Part shown: positions 16,649 to 24,714 of the stretch, piece after piece
How the letters are laid out: each line of letters starts with the position of its first letter
Position numbering within the stretch: the stretch's first letter is position 1
Origin: Fuscovulum sp.
GTDB taxonomy: Bacteria; Pseudomonadota; Alphaproteobacteria; Rhodobacterales; Rhodobacteraceae
Assembly (NCBI GenBank): GCA_035192965.1
Contig: CP136571.1
Span: 1,880,501-1,944,500 of the forward strand
Length of the DNA: 64,000 nucleotides
Direction: 5' to 3'
The notes under the pieces: model-generated
Database searches by the model: none
The model's input: the letters and a program-made list of their open reading frames with translations, nothing else
Told to the model about the DNA's origin: nothing
Made by a program: the position numbers and the translations under genes

Positions 16649-18013
16649 TTGGCAGACACGAACACGCCTCTGCTGGCATGGCTGGGCGATGATTTCACCG
16701 GCTCCGCAGCAGTGATGGAGGTGCTGGCCTTTGCCGGCCTGCCCGCTGTCCTGTTCACCGATATCCCTGATCCCGCGCTTGCGGCGCGCTTTGCGGGCGT
16801 GGCGGGCATTGGCATTGCCACCACCGCCCGCAGCCATGGGCCGGATTGGATGGCCACCCATCTGCCCGCACCGCTGCGCTGGCTGCACGCCCTCGGCGCG
16901 CCGCTGCTGCATTACAAGATCTGCTCCACCTTCGATTCCGCACCGCATGTGGGGAGCATCGGCCGCGCGATCGAGGTGGCGCTGACCGTCCGCCCCTCGG
17001 CCGCCGTGCCGATGGTGACTGCCGCCCCCGCCATGCGCCGCTATCAGTCCTTCGGCCACCTTTTCGCAGGCACGGCAGAGGGGGTCTTTCGCCTCGACCG
17101 GCACCCTGTCATGGCGCATCACCCGGTCACGCCAATGGCAGAAGCCGATCTTTTGCGCCATCTTGCGGCGCAGACAGACCTGCCCTCGGCGCTGATCGAC
17201 CTTGAATCGCTGGCAGGCGATGCCGATGCGCGGCTGGAGGCTGCCCTTGCCGCAGGCGCGCGCATCCTGTCGATCGACAGTGTCGATGCCAAAAGCGACG
17301 CCACGATAGGCCGCCTGATCTGGCAGAACCGGCAGCGGATGGGGCTGGTCGTGGGCAGCCAGGGCATCGAATACGCGCTGGTCCGCCACTGGCAAGAGAC
17401 GGGGATGATCGCCGCGCCGCCCCCGGCCCCCACTGCCGGGGCAGTGGCGCAGATTGCCGCCGTGTCCGGCTCCGTCTCGCCGGTCACTGCCCGGCAACTG
17501 GCTTGGGCGGGGGCGAACGGCTTTGCCCTGATCCCCTTTGATGCGGCGGCGGTCTGCGCCGATTCCGCCACCCTCGCGGCCGAAGAAACCCGTGTCACAG
17601 CCCTTGCCCTACAGGCGGCGGCGGGCGGGCAAAGCCCGCTCATCCACTCTGCCGCCGGGCAGGACGATCCCGCCGTCGCCCGTTTCCGTGCCGCCCTCTC
17701 AGCCAGCCACCTGTCCACTGAGGCCGCCAATCGCAGCATAGGCGAGGCGCTGGGTCGCATCCTTGACCGCGTCCTGCGGCAGTCCGCCCTGCGCCGCGCG
17801 GTGATCTCGGGCGGTGATACGTCCGGCCACGGGATGCGGCAACTTGGCCTTCAGGCCCTTGTCGCCCGCGCGCCCACCATCCCCGGCGCGGCGCTTTGTG
17901 CGGCCCATGGCACCGGCCCGCATGACGGGCTGGAGATTGCGCTGAAAGGCGGCCAGATGGGGACAGAGGATTACTTCGGCTGGATCCGCGCCGGGGGCGG
18001 CCCCCGCGCCTGA
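16649..18013 (+). CDS. oiaK: 3-oxo-isoapionate kinase (DUF1537/four-carbon acid sugar kinase family)
   Basis: The start is a TTG preceded by GGAGG with 6-base spacing (454 residues). The N-terminal domain has the sugar-acid binding segment GDDFTGSAAVMEVL and YKICSTFDSAPHVGSIG. The C-terminal nucleotide-binding domain shows AVISGGDTSGHG and the final GTEDYFGWI, all hallmarks of DUF1537 kinases. In this context it would phosphorylate 3-oxo-isoapionate at O4 for the RuBisCO-like enzyme. It is transcribed alone, opposite apnO, from a promoter that contains a palindromic operator. Confidence 0.88.
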   Translation: MADTNTPLLAWLGDDFTGSAAVMEVLAFAGLPAVLFTDIPDPALAARFAGVAGIGIATTARSHGPDWMATHLPAPLRWLHALGAPLLHYKICSTFDSAPHVGSIGRAIEVALTVRPSAAVPMVTAAPAMRRYQSFGHLFAGTAEGVFRLDRHPVMAHHPVTPMAEADLLRHLAAQTDLPSALIDLESLAGDADARLEAALAAGARILSIDSVDAKSDATIGRLIWQNRQRMGLVVGSQGIEYALVRHWQETGMIAAPPPAPTAGAVAQIAAVSGSVSPVTARQLAWAGANGFALIPFDAAAVCADSATLAAEETRVTALALQAAAGGQSPLIHSAAGQDDPAVARFRAALSASHLSTEAANRSIGEALGRILDRVLRQSALRRAVISGGDTSGHGMRQLGLQALVARAPTIPGAALCAAHGTGPHDGLEIALKGGQMGTEDYFGWIRAGGGPRA

Positions 18014-18262
18014 CGCCATCCCCCATTCGCCCGCACCGCGACTAGACCAGATGGTGACAGCCAGACATTGCCCTTGATTTTCTGGTGGATTCCCGCAACG
18101 GTGCGGCGTTGTTAACACCTATTAGGAAGTGTCGGTTATTGTGTCGAGGTTCGCGCTGACCCTTCGTCCCGTCAGGCCGTCTTCGCGCATCCCGCACCGC
18201 GCCGCGCCTGTTCGTTTTGCCGGCGGCTCTCGCCCCGTGCTGCGCTGCAAAAGGGCATGACC

Positions 18263-19240
18263 ATGGCCCAATCCCTGCGCCTGTCGATCGCGATGGCCAC
18301 CTATAACGGCGCCCGCTTCCTGCCGCAGCAACTGGACAGCTTCGCCGCACAGGACCGGCTGCCGGATGAGCTGGTGGTCTGCGATGACGGCTCGTCAGAT
18401 GCCACCATGGATATCCTGCACGCCTTCGCCGCCACCGCCCCCTTTGCCGTGCGGATCGAACGCAACACAACCAACCTCGGCTTCGTGCGCAATTTCGAAA
18501 AGGCGTTGTCGCTCTGTTCGGGCGATGTGGTCTTTCTCAGCGATCAGGATGATGTCTGGCTGCCCGCCAAACTGGGCCGGGTCGAGGCTGAATTTCTGGC
18601 CGACCCCGCGCTCATGGGCACGATCAACGACATGATCATCACTGACGGCGATCTGAACCACAGCGGCGTGACGCAGCTTGGCACGATCCGCGCCACCGGC
18701 TTTGGTGAAAAGCGCTTCATCGCCGGATGCTGCGCCGCCATCCGGCGTGACATGCTGGAAACCTTGTTTCCCTTCCCGGCGGACGTGTTCACCCATGACG
18801 GCTGGATCGGGGACACCTGCGAAGTGCTGGGCGCGCGGCGGATCCTGTCGGAACCGCTGCAACTCTACCGCCGCCACGGATCGAATGAATCCCAATGGCT
18901 GCTCAGTGATCCCAACGGCGTCAGCCGCACGCAGCTTGTGCTGAAATCCGGCCTCGCCTCACCGGTTGTGGCGTGGGAGGCCCACCTCATCCGCTTGTCG
19001 ATCCTGCGCCGCTGGCTGACGGATACGGAACCCCGGCTGCGCGCCATCGGGATGGGCCCCCGCATCAAGGCGGCAGGCGATTTCATCACGGCCGAGGAAA
19101 ACAGCTATCGCGGCAGGCTGCACCTGCTGGCCACCTCACGCAGCACCCGCTGGTTCCATATCCTGCGCTTCTGGATCAAGGGGGGCTATGCGCCCTTTTC
19201 CGGCTGGCAAAGCGCGGTCAAGGACATGATCCGCCCGTGA
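18263..19240 (+). CDS. Glycosyltransferase family 2 protein
   Basis: I choose the ATG at 18263, which lies 7 bases behind AAGGG; an ATG at 18257 is also in frame. The 325-residue protein has the GT2 (GT-A fold) nucleotide-sugar binding start LSIAMATYNGARFLPQQLDS, VVCDDGSSDAT and the metal-binding SDQDDVW. The C-terminal part (HDGWIGDTCEVLG, YRRHGSNES) resembles rhamnosyl/galactosyltransferases of surface polysaccharides. No membrane helix is clear. Its TGA overlaps the GTG start of the next glycosyltransferase, so the three transferases form one unit. Confidence 0.85.
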   Translation: MAQSLRLSIAMATYNGARFLPQQLDSFAAQDRLPDELVVCDDGSSDATMDILHAFAATAPFAVRIERNTTNLGFVRNFEKALSLCSGDVVFLSDQDDVWLPAKLGRVEAEFLADPALMGTINDMIITDGDLNHSGVTQLGTIRATGFGEKRFIAGCCAAIRRDMLETLFPFPADVFTHDGWIGDTCEVLGARRILSEPLQLYRRHGSNESQWLLSDPNGVSRTQLVLKSGLASPVVAWEAHLIRLSILRRWLTDTEPRLRAIGMGPRIKAAGDFITAEENSYRGRLHLLATSRSTRWFHILRFWIKGGYAPFSGWQSAVKDMIRP

Positions 19241-20364
19241 CCCAGCCCGCGCCACATCCCAAAGGCCGCGTTCTGCATGTGCTGACCGCGCTTGATTTCG
19301 GCGGTGTCGAATCCCAGATGCGGTTGATCGCGGCCCATGCCGCTGCGTCGGAATGGGCGCATGATTTTCTGGCTATCGGGGCAGGGGGGGCAGTGCAGCA
19401 GGATATCCGCGCGTTGTCGGGCCGGGCCGATGCTCTGGGCGTTCCGGTGGTCATCCCATCGCCCCGCGCGGTGCTTGCGCTTTGGCGGCACCTGCGCCGC
19501 ACCCGCCCGCAGATCGTGCATCTGCACGGGGCCGAGGCGAATTTCCACGGCATCCCTGCCGCCCGCCTTGCCGCTGTGCCGGTCGTGATCAGCGAAGAAA
19601 TCGGCATCCCCCGCCATTCCCCCAAGGCGCGCCGCGTCTTTGCCGCGATCTATCGCCACGCCGACCGGGTGGTCGCCATCTCGCACGCGGTCAAGGCCGC
19701 CATTCAGGAACAGGGCGAAGCCCCCGCCGACGCGATCACCGTGATCCACAACCCGTTCGAGCCGCAGTCCTTCCGTCCCTTTCCCCCCCTGCAAGGCCGG
19801 GTGGAACTGGGTTTTGTCGGGCGGCTGGAGCCGGTCAAGAACCCCATGGCCGTGGTCGAGGCGGCGGCCCTTCTGCGCGACCGGGGTCTTGCCTTTCGCC
19901 TGCGTCTGGTGGGCGATGGCAGCCTGCGCCCCGCGCTGGCCGCCCGCATCGCCAACCTGCACCTGTCGGATTGTGTGTTTCTTGAAGGCTTCCACCCCCA
20001 GCCCTTTGATCTGCTGGCGGGATGCCACCTGTTCCTGCAACCTTCGCTGACCGAAGGCTTTGGCCTTGCGATCTGCGAGGCAATGTCCGCGGGCATCCCC
20101 GTGATCGCCACGTCGGTAGGCGGAACCCCCGAAATCATCGACCATGGCGAAACCGGCTGGCTGCTGGCGCACCCCGATGCGCCGCATCTGGCGGCGGCGG
20201 TGCAATCCGCCCTCGCCTTAGGCGAAGCCGCGCTGTCCCGCATTGCCGAGACGGCATCGCAAAGCGTGCGCGCGCGTTTCAGCCCCGCCATCTACATGCA
20301 GACCTGCGACCGGCTGTATGGCGCGCTTTCTCAGGCACGCGAACAGAAGCAGGGGGCGCGATGA
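19237..20364 (+). CDS. Glycosyltransferase family 4 protein
   Basis: The start is the GTG at 19237, which overlaps the previous stop (GTGA); the frame is open upstream but only inside the GT2 gene. The 375-residue product has a GT-B fold. LHVLTALDFGGVESQMRLI is the acceptor-side glycine loop, LGFVGRLEPVKNP begins the C-terminal domain, and the catalytic EGFGLAICEAMSAGIPVIAT contains the family E-x7-E. It likely transfers a hexose during surface polysaccharide assembly. Acceptor and sugar are unknown. Confidence 0.87.
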   Translation: MTQPAPHPKGRVLHVLTALDFGGVESQMRLIAAHAAASEWAHDFLAIGAGGAVQQDIRALSGRADALGVPVVIPSPRAVLALWRHLRRTRPQIVHLHGAEANFHGIPAARLAAVPVVISEEIGIPRHSPKARRVFAAIYRHADRVVAISHAVKAAIQEQGEAPADAITVIHNPFEPQSFRPFPPLQGRVELGFVGRLEPVKNPMAVVEAAALLRDRGLAFRLRLVGDGSLRPALAARIANLHLSDCVFLEGFHPQPFDLLAGCHLFLQPSLTEGFGLAICEAMSAGIPVIATSVGGTPEIIDHGETGWLLAHPDAPHLAAAVQSALALGEAALSRIAETASQSVRARFSPAIYMQTCDRLYGALSQAREQKQGAR

Positions 20365-21581
20365 AACCGGCGGTCCGCAACATCCTGTTCATCACCTGGG
20401 ACGGTCCCCAGACCAACTATCTCGAACGCCTGTTTCTGCCCATTCTCGCCGGTCTGGCCGACCGGGGCTACCGCGCGCATGTCCTGCAATTCTGCTGGGG
20501 CGAACCCGCCCTGATCCAGCACCGGGCCGATCTCTGCCATGCGGCGGGCGTGCCTTACCGCGCGCAGATCATCCTGCGGCGGGGTGGGCCGCTGGGGCCA
20601 TCCTTGACGGCCATCCTCGGATCGCGCGCAATCCGCCGCGCGGTGGCAGATTGGCAGATCGACACGCTCATGCCGCGCAGCCTGCTACCCGCGCTGGCCG
20701 TCCTGCGGCTGCGGGCGGCAGAACAGGCGGCGCTGAACGTCGTTTTCGATGCCGATGGCCTTCATGCCGATGAGCGGGTGGATTTCACCGGCCTCTCGCC
20801 CACCAGCCTGACCTATCGCTTCCTGCGCGATATCGAGATGCAGATGCTGCTGCGTGCAGACACGGTTCTGACCCGCACCGCAGCCTCGCGCGACATCCTG
20901 CTTGCCCGGGCCGGGGGCAGGTTGACGGCGGATCGCTGCCATCTGGTGTCGAACGGTGTCGACCCCGCCCCCTTCATCCACGCCTTGGCTGCACCCCGGC
21001 CCGATGCCGCACCCGTGCTGTGCTATTGCGGCTCCATCGGCGCGCAATACCGCCTGCCCGACATGCTGGATGTGGCCCAACGCCTGCGCGCCCGCGTCCC
21101 CGACCTGCGCTTTCGCGTGATCTCGCAGGCCACCGATGCCGTGCAGGCCGAGCTTGCCCACCGCGGCCTGCTTCAGGCCGATTGGATCGACCTGCGCGCG
21201 CCGCGCCCCGAAGACGTTCCCGCCGAACTGGCCGGTTGCGATCTGGGCCTTGCCCTGCGGCTGCCCGCCTTTTCCACCCGCGCCGTGCTGCCCATCAAGA
21301 TGGGCGAATACCTGTTGGCGGGCTTGCCCGTCATTGGCACGCCCGGCGTTGGCAACACGGCCGATCTTGCTGCGGAAGGTGTTTTCCGATCCGCCGAGCC
21401 GGGGGAACTGGATCAGACCCTCACCTGGATCGTCGACACTGTCCTTCCCGCCCGCGCGGCGCTGCGCCAGACCTGCCACGCCATCGGCCTGCGCGAGTAT
21501 TCCGTCGCAGGCGCCGTCGCCAGCTACGCCACCGCACTTGCATCGCTGGGCCCGCCCACCCCCGCGCCCGGGCGGCATTAG
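20361..21581 (+). CDS. GT-B glycosyltransferase (GT4-like)
   Basis: The ATG at 20361 overlaps the stop of the previous gene (ATGA), giving 406 residues. The N-terminus (ILFITWDGPQTNYLERLFLP) and the C-terminal domain (LCYCGSIGAQYRLPDML, MGEYLLAGLPVIGTPGVGNT) fit a retaining GT-B enzyme of the GT4 type, although the canonical E-x7-E is weak. It is third in the overlapping glycosyltransferase operon. There are no flippase or polymerase genes beside it, so the full polysaccharide locus must lie elsewhere. Confidence 0.78.
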   Translation: MKPAVRNILFITWDGPQTNYLERLFLPILAGLADRGYRAHVLQFCWGEPALIQHRADLCHAAGVPYRAQIILRRGGPLGPSLTAILGSRAIRRAVADWQIDTLMPRSLLPALAVLRLRAAEQAALNVVFDADGLHADERVDFTGLSPTSLTYRFLRDIEMQMLLRADTVLTRTAASRDILLARAGGRLTADRCHLVSNGVDPAPFIHALAAPRPDAAPVLCYCGSIGAQYRLPDMLDVAQRLRARVPDLRFRVISQATDAVQAELAHRGLLQADWIDLRAPRPEDVPAELAGCDLGLALRLPAFSTRAVLPIKMGEYLLAGLPVIGTPGVGNTADLAAEGVFRSAEPGELDQTLTWIVDTVLPARAALRQTCHAIGLREYSVAGAVASYATALASLGPPTPAPGRH

Positions 21582-21640
21582 CCCCCTGTGGCCTTGCCCC
21601 CCACCACCTGCTAGCTTGGCCCCGCACAGAAGGAGCCCCG

Positions 21641-22111
21641 ATGTTCAGCGACTGGAAGCAGGAAAAGGCCATCGCCGCCTTGGTGGATGATGCACGCGCC
21701 ATGGCCGACCGGTTGGACGGTGCCAAGCCGCATATCCGCGACAGCTATGCTGCCACCGCCCGGTTCTGGGAGGTGTCCTATCTCGCCGAAGGGCAGGACC
21801 TGCATCATCTGGCATCGTGGAAACCCGCTGCCATCACTCGGTTCATCGCTGCTGCCCAGACGCGCATCGCCGACCTGCGCAAAGCCCGCGCCTATGACAG
21901 CAGCGATGGCCTGACCGTCTGGCTGCACACTGCCCGCGCTGTGACGCAGCCCCGCATCGCCCCGGCGGCGCGCGATATCTGGGCGCATATCATGGCCGCA
22001 GGCCCCAACACCGACCTGATGGCCAGCGATCTGATGGCAGAGGCGGGCCTGTCCGGCGATCCCGCCCGGCGCATCCCGCAAGGCTTTGGCGATGTGGCGG
22101 ATGCAACCTGA
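21641..22111 (+). CDS. Hypothetical protein, conserved type unknown
   Basis: A 156-residue soluble, helix-rich protein starts at an ATG with a strong AGAAGGAG ribosome-binding site. It begins MFSDWKQEKAIAALVDDA and has no signal peptide, membrane segment or known catalytic motif. It follows the glycosyltransferase operon by 59 bases and precedes an EcfG-type promoter. I do not recognise the family. Codon use matches neighbouring genes, so the frame is probably real. Confidence 0.7.
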   Translation: MFSDWKQEKAIAALVDDARAMADRLDGAKPHIRDSYAATARFWEVSYLAEGQDLHHLASWKPAAITRFIAAAQTRIADLRKARAYDSSDGLTVWLHTARAVTQPRIAPAARDIWAHIMAAGPNTDLMASDLMAEAGLSGDPARRIPQGFGDVADAT

Positions 22112-22217
22112 CTGGTTGCGCTTTCCACCTCAGTAGCCCTACCGCATCCCATCCCGGCCCTTTTCGCCTCATTTGCAGGCAGGCCACCCACCCTCACCCC
22201 CGGCAAAGGGGCAGGCT

Positions 22218-22243
22218 GGAACGCAACCTGCTGGTCGCGCGTT
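22218..22243 (+). promoter_or_regulatory. EcfG-type promoter of the transglutaminase gene
   Basis: GGAAC (22218-22222), 17 bases, CGTT (22240-22243). This matches the alphaproteobacterial general-stress sigma pattern GGAAC-N16/17-CGTT. The -10 ends 55 bases before the downstream ATG. Confidence 0.65.
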
Positions 22244-22298
22244 TGCAGATGCGGTTAGACTGGCCGCACGCCGGACAAATGAAGACAGGGCTGCTGAC

Positions 22299-23192
22299 AT
22301 GCTGATCCGCTGCGGATTCGAGATCGAACTGGAAAGCCCCGTCCCGGTGCCCATGCTTCTGGCCCTGTCCAGCCATGGCGATGGGGCAGGGCGCATCATC
22401 GGGCAGGACCATGTCCGCGTGGCCCCCGATACGGCCACGCACCGCTATCTCGACAGGTTCGGCAATGCCATCACCCGCATCGTCGCCCCCGCCGGGCAAT
22501 CCCGGCTCTGGACCGATTTCGCGATCGAGGTGGACGGTCTGCCCGATCCGCAATGGCCGCAGGCGCGCCAGCACCCGATCCCGGACCTGCCCGATGACGT
22601 GCTGCAACACCTCATCCCCAGCCGCTATTGCGACAGCGATAACCTTTTGCAACAGGCCTGGGCCTTGTTCGCGGGCTTTCCGGAAGGCTGGGGCAGGGTG
22701 CAGGCGATCACCGATTTCGTGCATCGCCACGTCACCTTTGGCTACCAGTTCGGCCGCGCCAGCAAGACCGCGTCCGAGGTGTTTCGCGAAAAGACCGGCG
22801 TCTGCCGCGATTTCGCCCATCTGGCCATCGCGCTCTGCCGCGCCATGAATATCCCCGCCCGCTATGCCAGCGGATACTTGGGTGATATTGGCATCCCCTA
22901 TTCCGGCCCAGGCGATTTCTGCGCCTGGTTCGAGGTCTATCTTGATCATCGCTGGCACACGTTCGATGCGCGCTACAACACGCCCCGCATGGGCCGCGTG
23001 TTGATGGTGCGCGGATCGGATGCTTCGGATGTGGCGATGATCACCTCCTTTGGCCTGCATAAGCTGACGCTGTTCCGCGTCTGGTCCGACAAACTTGCCG
23101 ATGACCTGACCGACGCGCAGATCGTCGACCTGTTGCAAACCCGCCCGGTGGCCGAACCCTTGGTCTTTCCCTCTTCTGCCCGCGCGGCCTGA
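22299..23192 (+). CDS. Transglutaminase-like cysteine protease-fold protein
   Basis: I choose the ATG at 22299, which has AGGG 8 bases upstream, giving 297 residues. Proteins of this group start with a beta-rich domain (CGFEIELESPVPVPMLLAL) and carry the catalytic triad: Cys in TGVCRDFAHL, His in HRWHTFDARYN and the Asp of that same FDAR motif. Related alphaproteobacterial proteins are cytosolic proteases or peptidases of unknown substrate. There is no signal peptide. It has its own EcfG-type promoter and ends at a strong hairpin, so it is a single-gene stress unit. Confidence 0.85.
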   Translation: MLIRCGFEIELESPVPVPMLLALSSHGDGAGRIIGQDHVRVAPDTATHRYLDRFGNAITRIVAPAGQSRLWTDFAIEVDGLPDPQWPQARQHPIPDLPDDVLQHLIPSRYCDSDNLLQQAWALFAGFPEGWGRVQAITDFVHRHVTFGYQFGRASKTASEVFREKTGVCRDFAHLAIALCRAMNIPARYASGYLGDIGIPYSGPGDFCAWFEVYLDHRWHTFDARYNTPRMGRVLMVRGSDASDVAMITSFGLHKLTLFRVWSDKLADDLTDAQIVDLLQTRPVAEPLVFPSSARAA

Positions 23193-23196
23193 ACGA

Positions 23197-23228
23197 AAAA
23201 GGCCGCACCCATGGGATGCGGCCTTCTT
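23197..23228. terminator. Bidirectional intrinsic terminator
   Basis: A 9-base-pair stem (AAGGCCGCA, loop CCCATGGGA, TGCGGCCTT) is flanked by an A-run on the left and TCTTTC on the right. It serves the convergent transglutaminase and DUF892 genes. Confidence 0.8.
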
Positions 23229-23248
23229 TCCGGTCCGTTGTCAGGCGA

Positions 23249-23734
23249 TCACGCCGCCTTGCTGGATACGTTCACAGCCGTCACGGCAAGACCCGTCAGC
23301 TTTGAATTGGCGGCCTTTTCCATATCAAGGATCTGGCTCAGCAGATCATGCGCCTCGGTATGACCCAACACCTTTGCCCATTCGCGCAGCGTGCCGTAAC
23401 GGGCGATCTCGTAATGCTCGACCGCCTGCGCGGCGGCGATCAGGCTGGCATCCAGCGCCACGCCAGACGCGTCCTTGATGATGCCATCGGTTTCCTTGAT
23501 CAGACCGTCCATGGCATCGCATTTCACGCCAGCGGCCTTTTCGCCGATCGCGGCAAAGACCTTGTCCAGCAGCTTGATCTGCTCCTTGGTCTCCGCCAGA
23601 TGCTCGGTGACAAGCGCCTTGAACTCGGTGTTCTTGGCCGCGCTTGCCACTTTCGGCAGGGCCTTGGTCAGCGCTTGTTCGGCATAATAGATGTCTTGCA
23701 GGGTGTGGTGGAACGCTTCGGCTAGGGTTTTCAT
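23249..23734 (-). CDS. DUF892 ferritin-like protein (YciE/YciF family)
   Basis: The 161-residue all-alpha protein begins MKTLAEAFHHTLQDIYYAEQ and keeps the Glu/His positions of the ferritin-like four-helix bundle (DIYYAEQ, VEHYEIARYGT, LGHTEAHDLL). The family is induced by osmotic and general stress; metal binding is likely, but no reaction is established. It is third in a leftward glsB-yidB-DUF892 unit (32- and 35-base gaps) with an EcfG-type promoter in front, and ends at the shared terminator. Confidence 0.88.
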   Translation of the reverse strand: MKTLAEAFHHTLQDIYYAEQALTKALPKVASAAKNTEFKALVTEHLAETKEQIKLLDKVFAAIGEKAAGVKCDAMDGLIKETDGIIKDASGVALDASLIAAAQAVEHYEIARYGTLREWAKVLGHTEAHDLLSQILDMEKAANSKLTGLAVTAVNVSSKAA

Positions 23735-23766
23735 CGGAATGTCCTTTCTGGACGGAATTGATGGGA

Positions 23767-24273
23767 TCAGAGGTTGAATTGCGTGCCGCCGTCGGTGGGA
23801 AGGCGGCCTTCAGGTGTCATGCTGTCCACGACCTCGGGCAGGGCCACATTCAACCGCAGCAGCAGCTCCGCGCGCGAAATGCCGGTCTTGCGGGCGAGAT
23901 CGTCCAGCGTTTCTGGCCCAAGCGCGGCCTCCAGCGCCTCCACATTCAGCGGACGGTTCGCCTCGGTCGAGATCCAGCTTTCCGCCGCCTCGCCCTGACC
24001 GGTTGCCGTGAAGCGGTCCTTCAGATCGCGCAGCGCCGAAGAAAGGCCCGTGCTGGAAAAACCCGTGCCAGCCGTGGCTACACCGGACGGGCCGGGTTGG
24101 AATATCTGCCCGATCTCCGCCAGAAAGCCCCCCTGCTCGGGCGTAGTGCCATCGGCGCCGGCGCGGTTCTGGCGCGCATCAGCCAGCATATCGGCGATGC
24201 GCGCGCGGTTCTGGTATCCGGCAAAGGCTACAAGCCCCAGCAAGGCCATCAGGGATGGTGTTGATTTCGACAT
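23767..24273 (-). CDS. YidB/DUF937-family protein
   Basis: The 168-residue protein starts with a short hydrophobic segment (LMALLGLVAFAGYQ), then a low-complexity glycine/alanine linker. It ends in the YidB domain (EAAESWISTEANRPLNVEAL, then LEAALGPETLDDLARKTGISRAELL) including the characteristic LPEVVDSMTPEGRLP close. Function is unknown; homologues are stress-associated. It is the middle gene of the glsB-yidB-DUF892 unit. Confidence 0.85.
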   Translation of the reverse strand: MSKSTPSLMALLGLVAFAGYQNRARIADMLADARQNRAGADGTTPEQGGFLAEIGQIFQPGPSGVATAGTGFSSTGLSSALRDLKDRFTATGQGEAAESWISTEANRPLNVEALEAALGPETLDDLARKTGISRAELLLRLNVALPEVVDSMTPEGRLPTDGGTQFNL

Positions 24274-24308
24274 GTCGATGTTCCTTTTTCCTCAGGCTTC
24301 GGAAAGGG

Positions 24309-24560
24309 TCAGGCGCGCTTGCGCACCATTCCCCAAACCAACAGCACGATGATCGCGCCGACAGCGGCCCCGATCAGGCCCGCGCCTTGGCCCGGCATGT
24401 ACCAGCCCAGCGATTGGCCCAGATAGGTGGCCACAAAGGCCCCGATCACACCCAGCAACGTGGTCAGGATAAAGCCCGACGGTTCATTGTCGCCCGGCGT
24501 GATGAACTTGGCGATGACCCCGGCCACAAAGCCGATGATGATGGTCCAGATAATTCCCAT
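24309..24560 (-). CDS. GlsB/YeaQ/YmgE-family stress membrane protein
   Basis: The ATG at 24560 gives 83 residues (MGIIWTIIIGFVAGVIAKF), the normal family length. Three hydrophobic segments and the conserved GDNEPSGFILTTLLGVIGAFV loop are characteristic of the transglycosylase-associated family, small inner-membrane proteins induced by stress. It is the first gene behind an EcfG-type promoter whose -10 lies 36 bases upstream, and GGAGCC serves as ribosome-binding site. Confidence 0.9.
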   Translation of the reverse strand: MGIIWTIIIGFVAGVIAKFITPGDNEPSGFILTTLLGVIGAFVATYLGQSLGWYMPGQGAGLIGAAVGAIIVLLVWGMVRKRA

Positions 24561-24596
24561 GATGGGCTCCTGTCGGTCGTTTCCGCATGTGCAAGG

Positions 24597-24623
24597 GAAA
24601 CGCCCGCCCGGTGCAGACGTTCC
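24597..24623 (-). promoter_or_regulatory. EcfG-type promoter of glsB-yidB-DUF892
   Basis: Reading leftward: GGAAC (24623-24619), 16 bases, CGTTTC (24602-24597). It fits GGAAC-N16-CGTT exactly and stands 36 bases before the glsB start. Confidence 0.75.
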
Positions 24624-24714
24624 CCCGCAGATGCGGATTTCTGACAGAAGGCCCTCAACGGGCGGCGAACCGCCTATGGCGGCAGCGGTCCAGAGGGGAC
24701 AGGGAAACCCGCCC

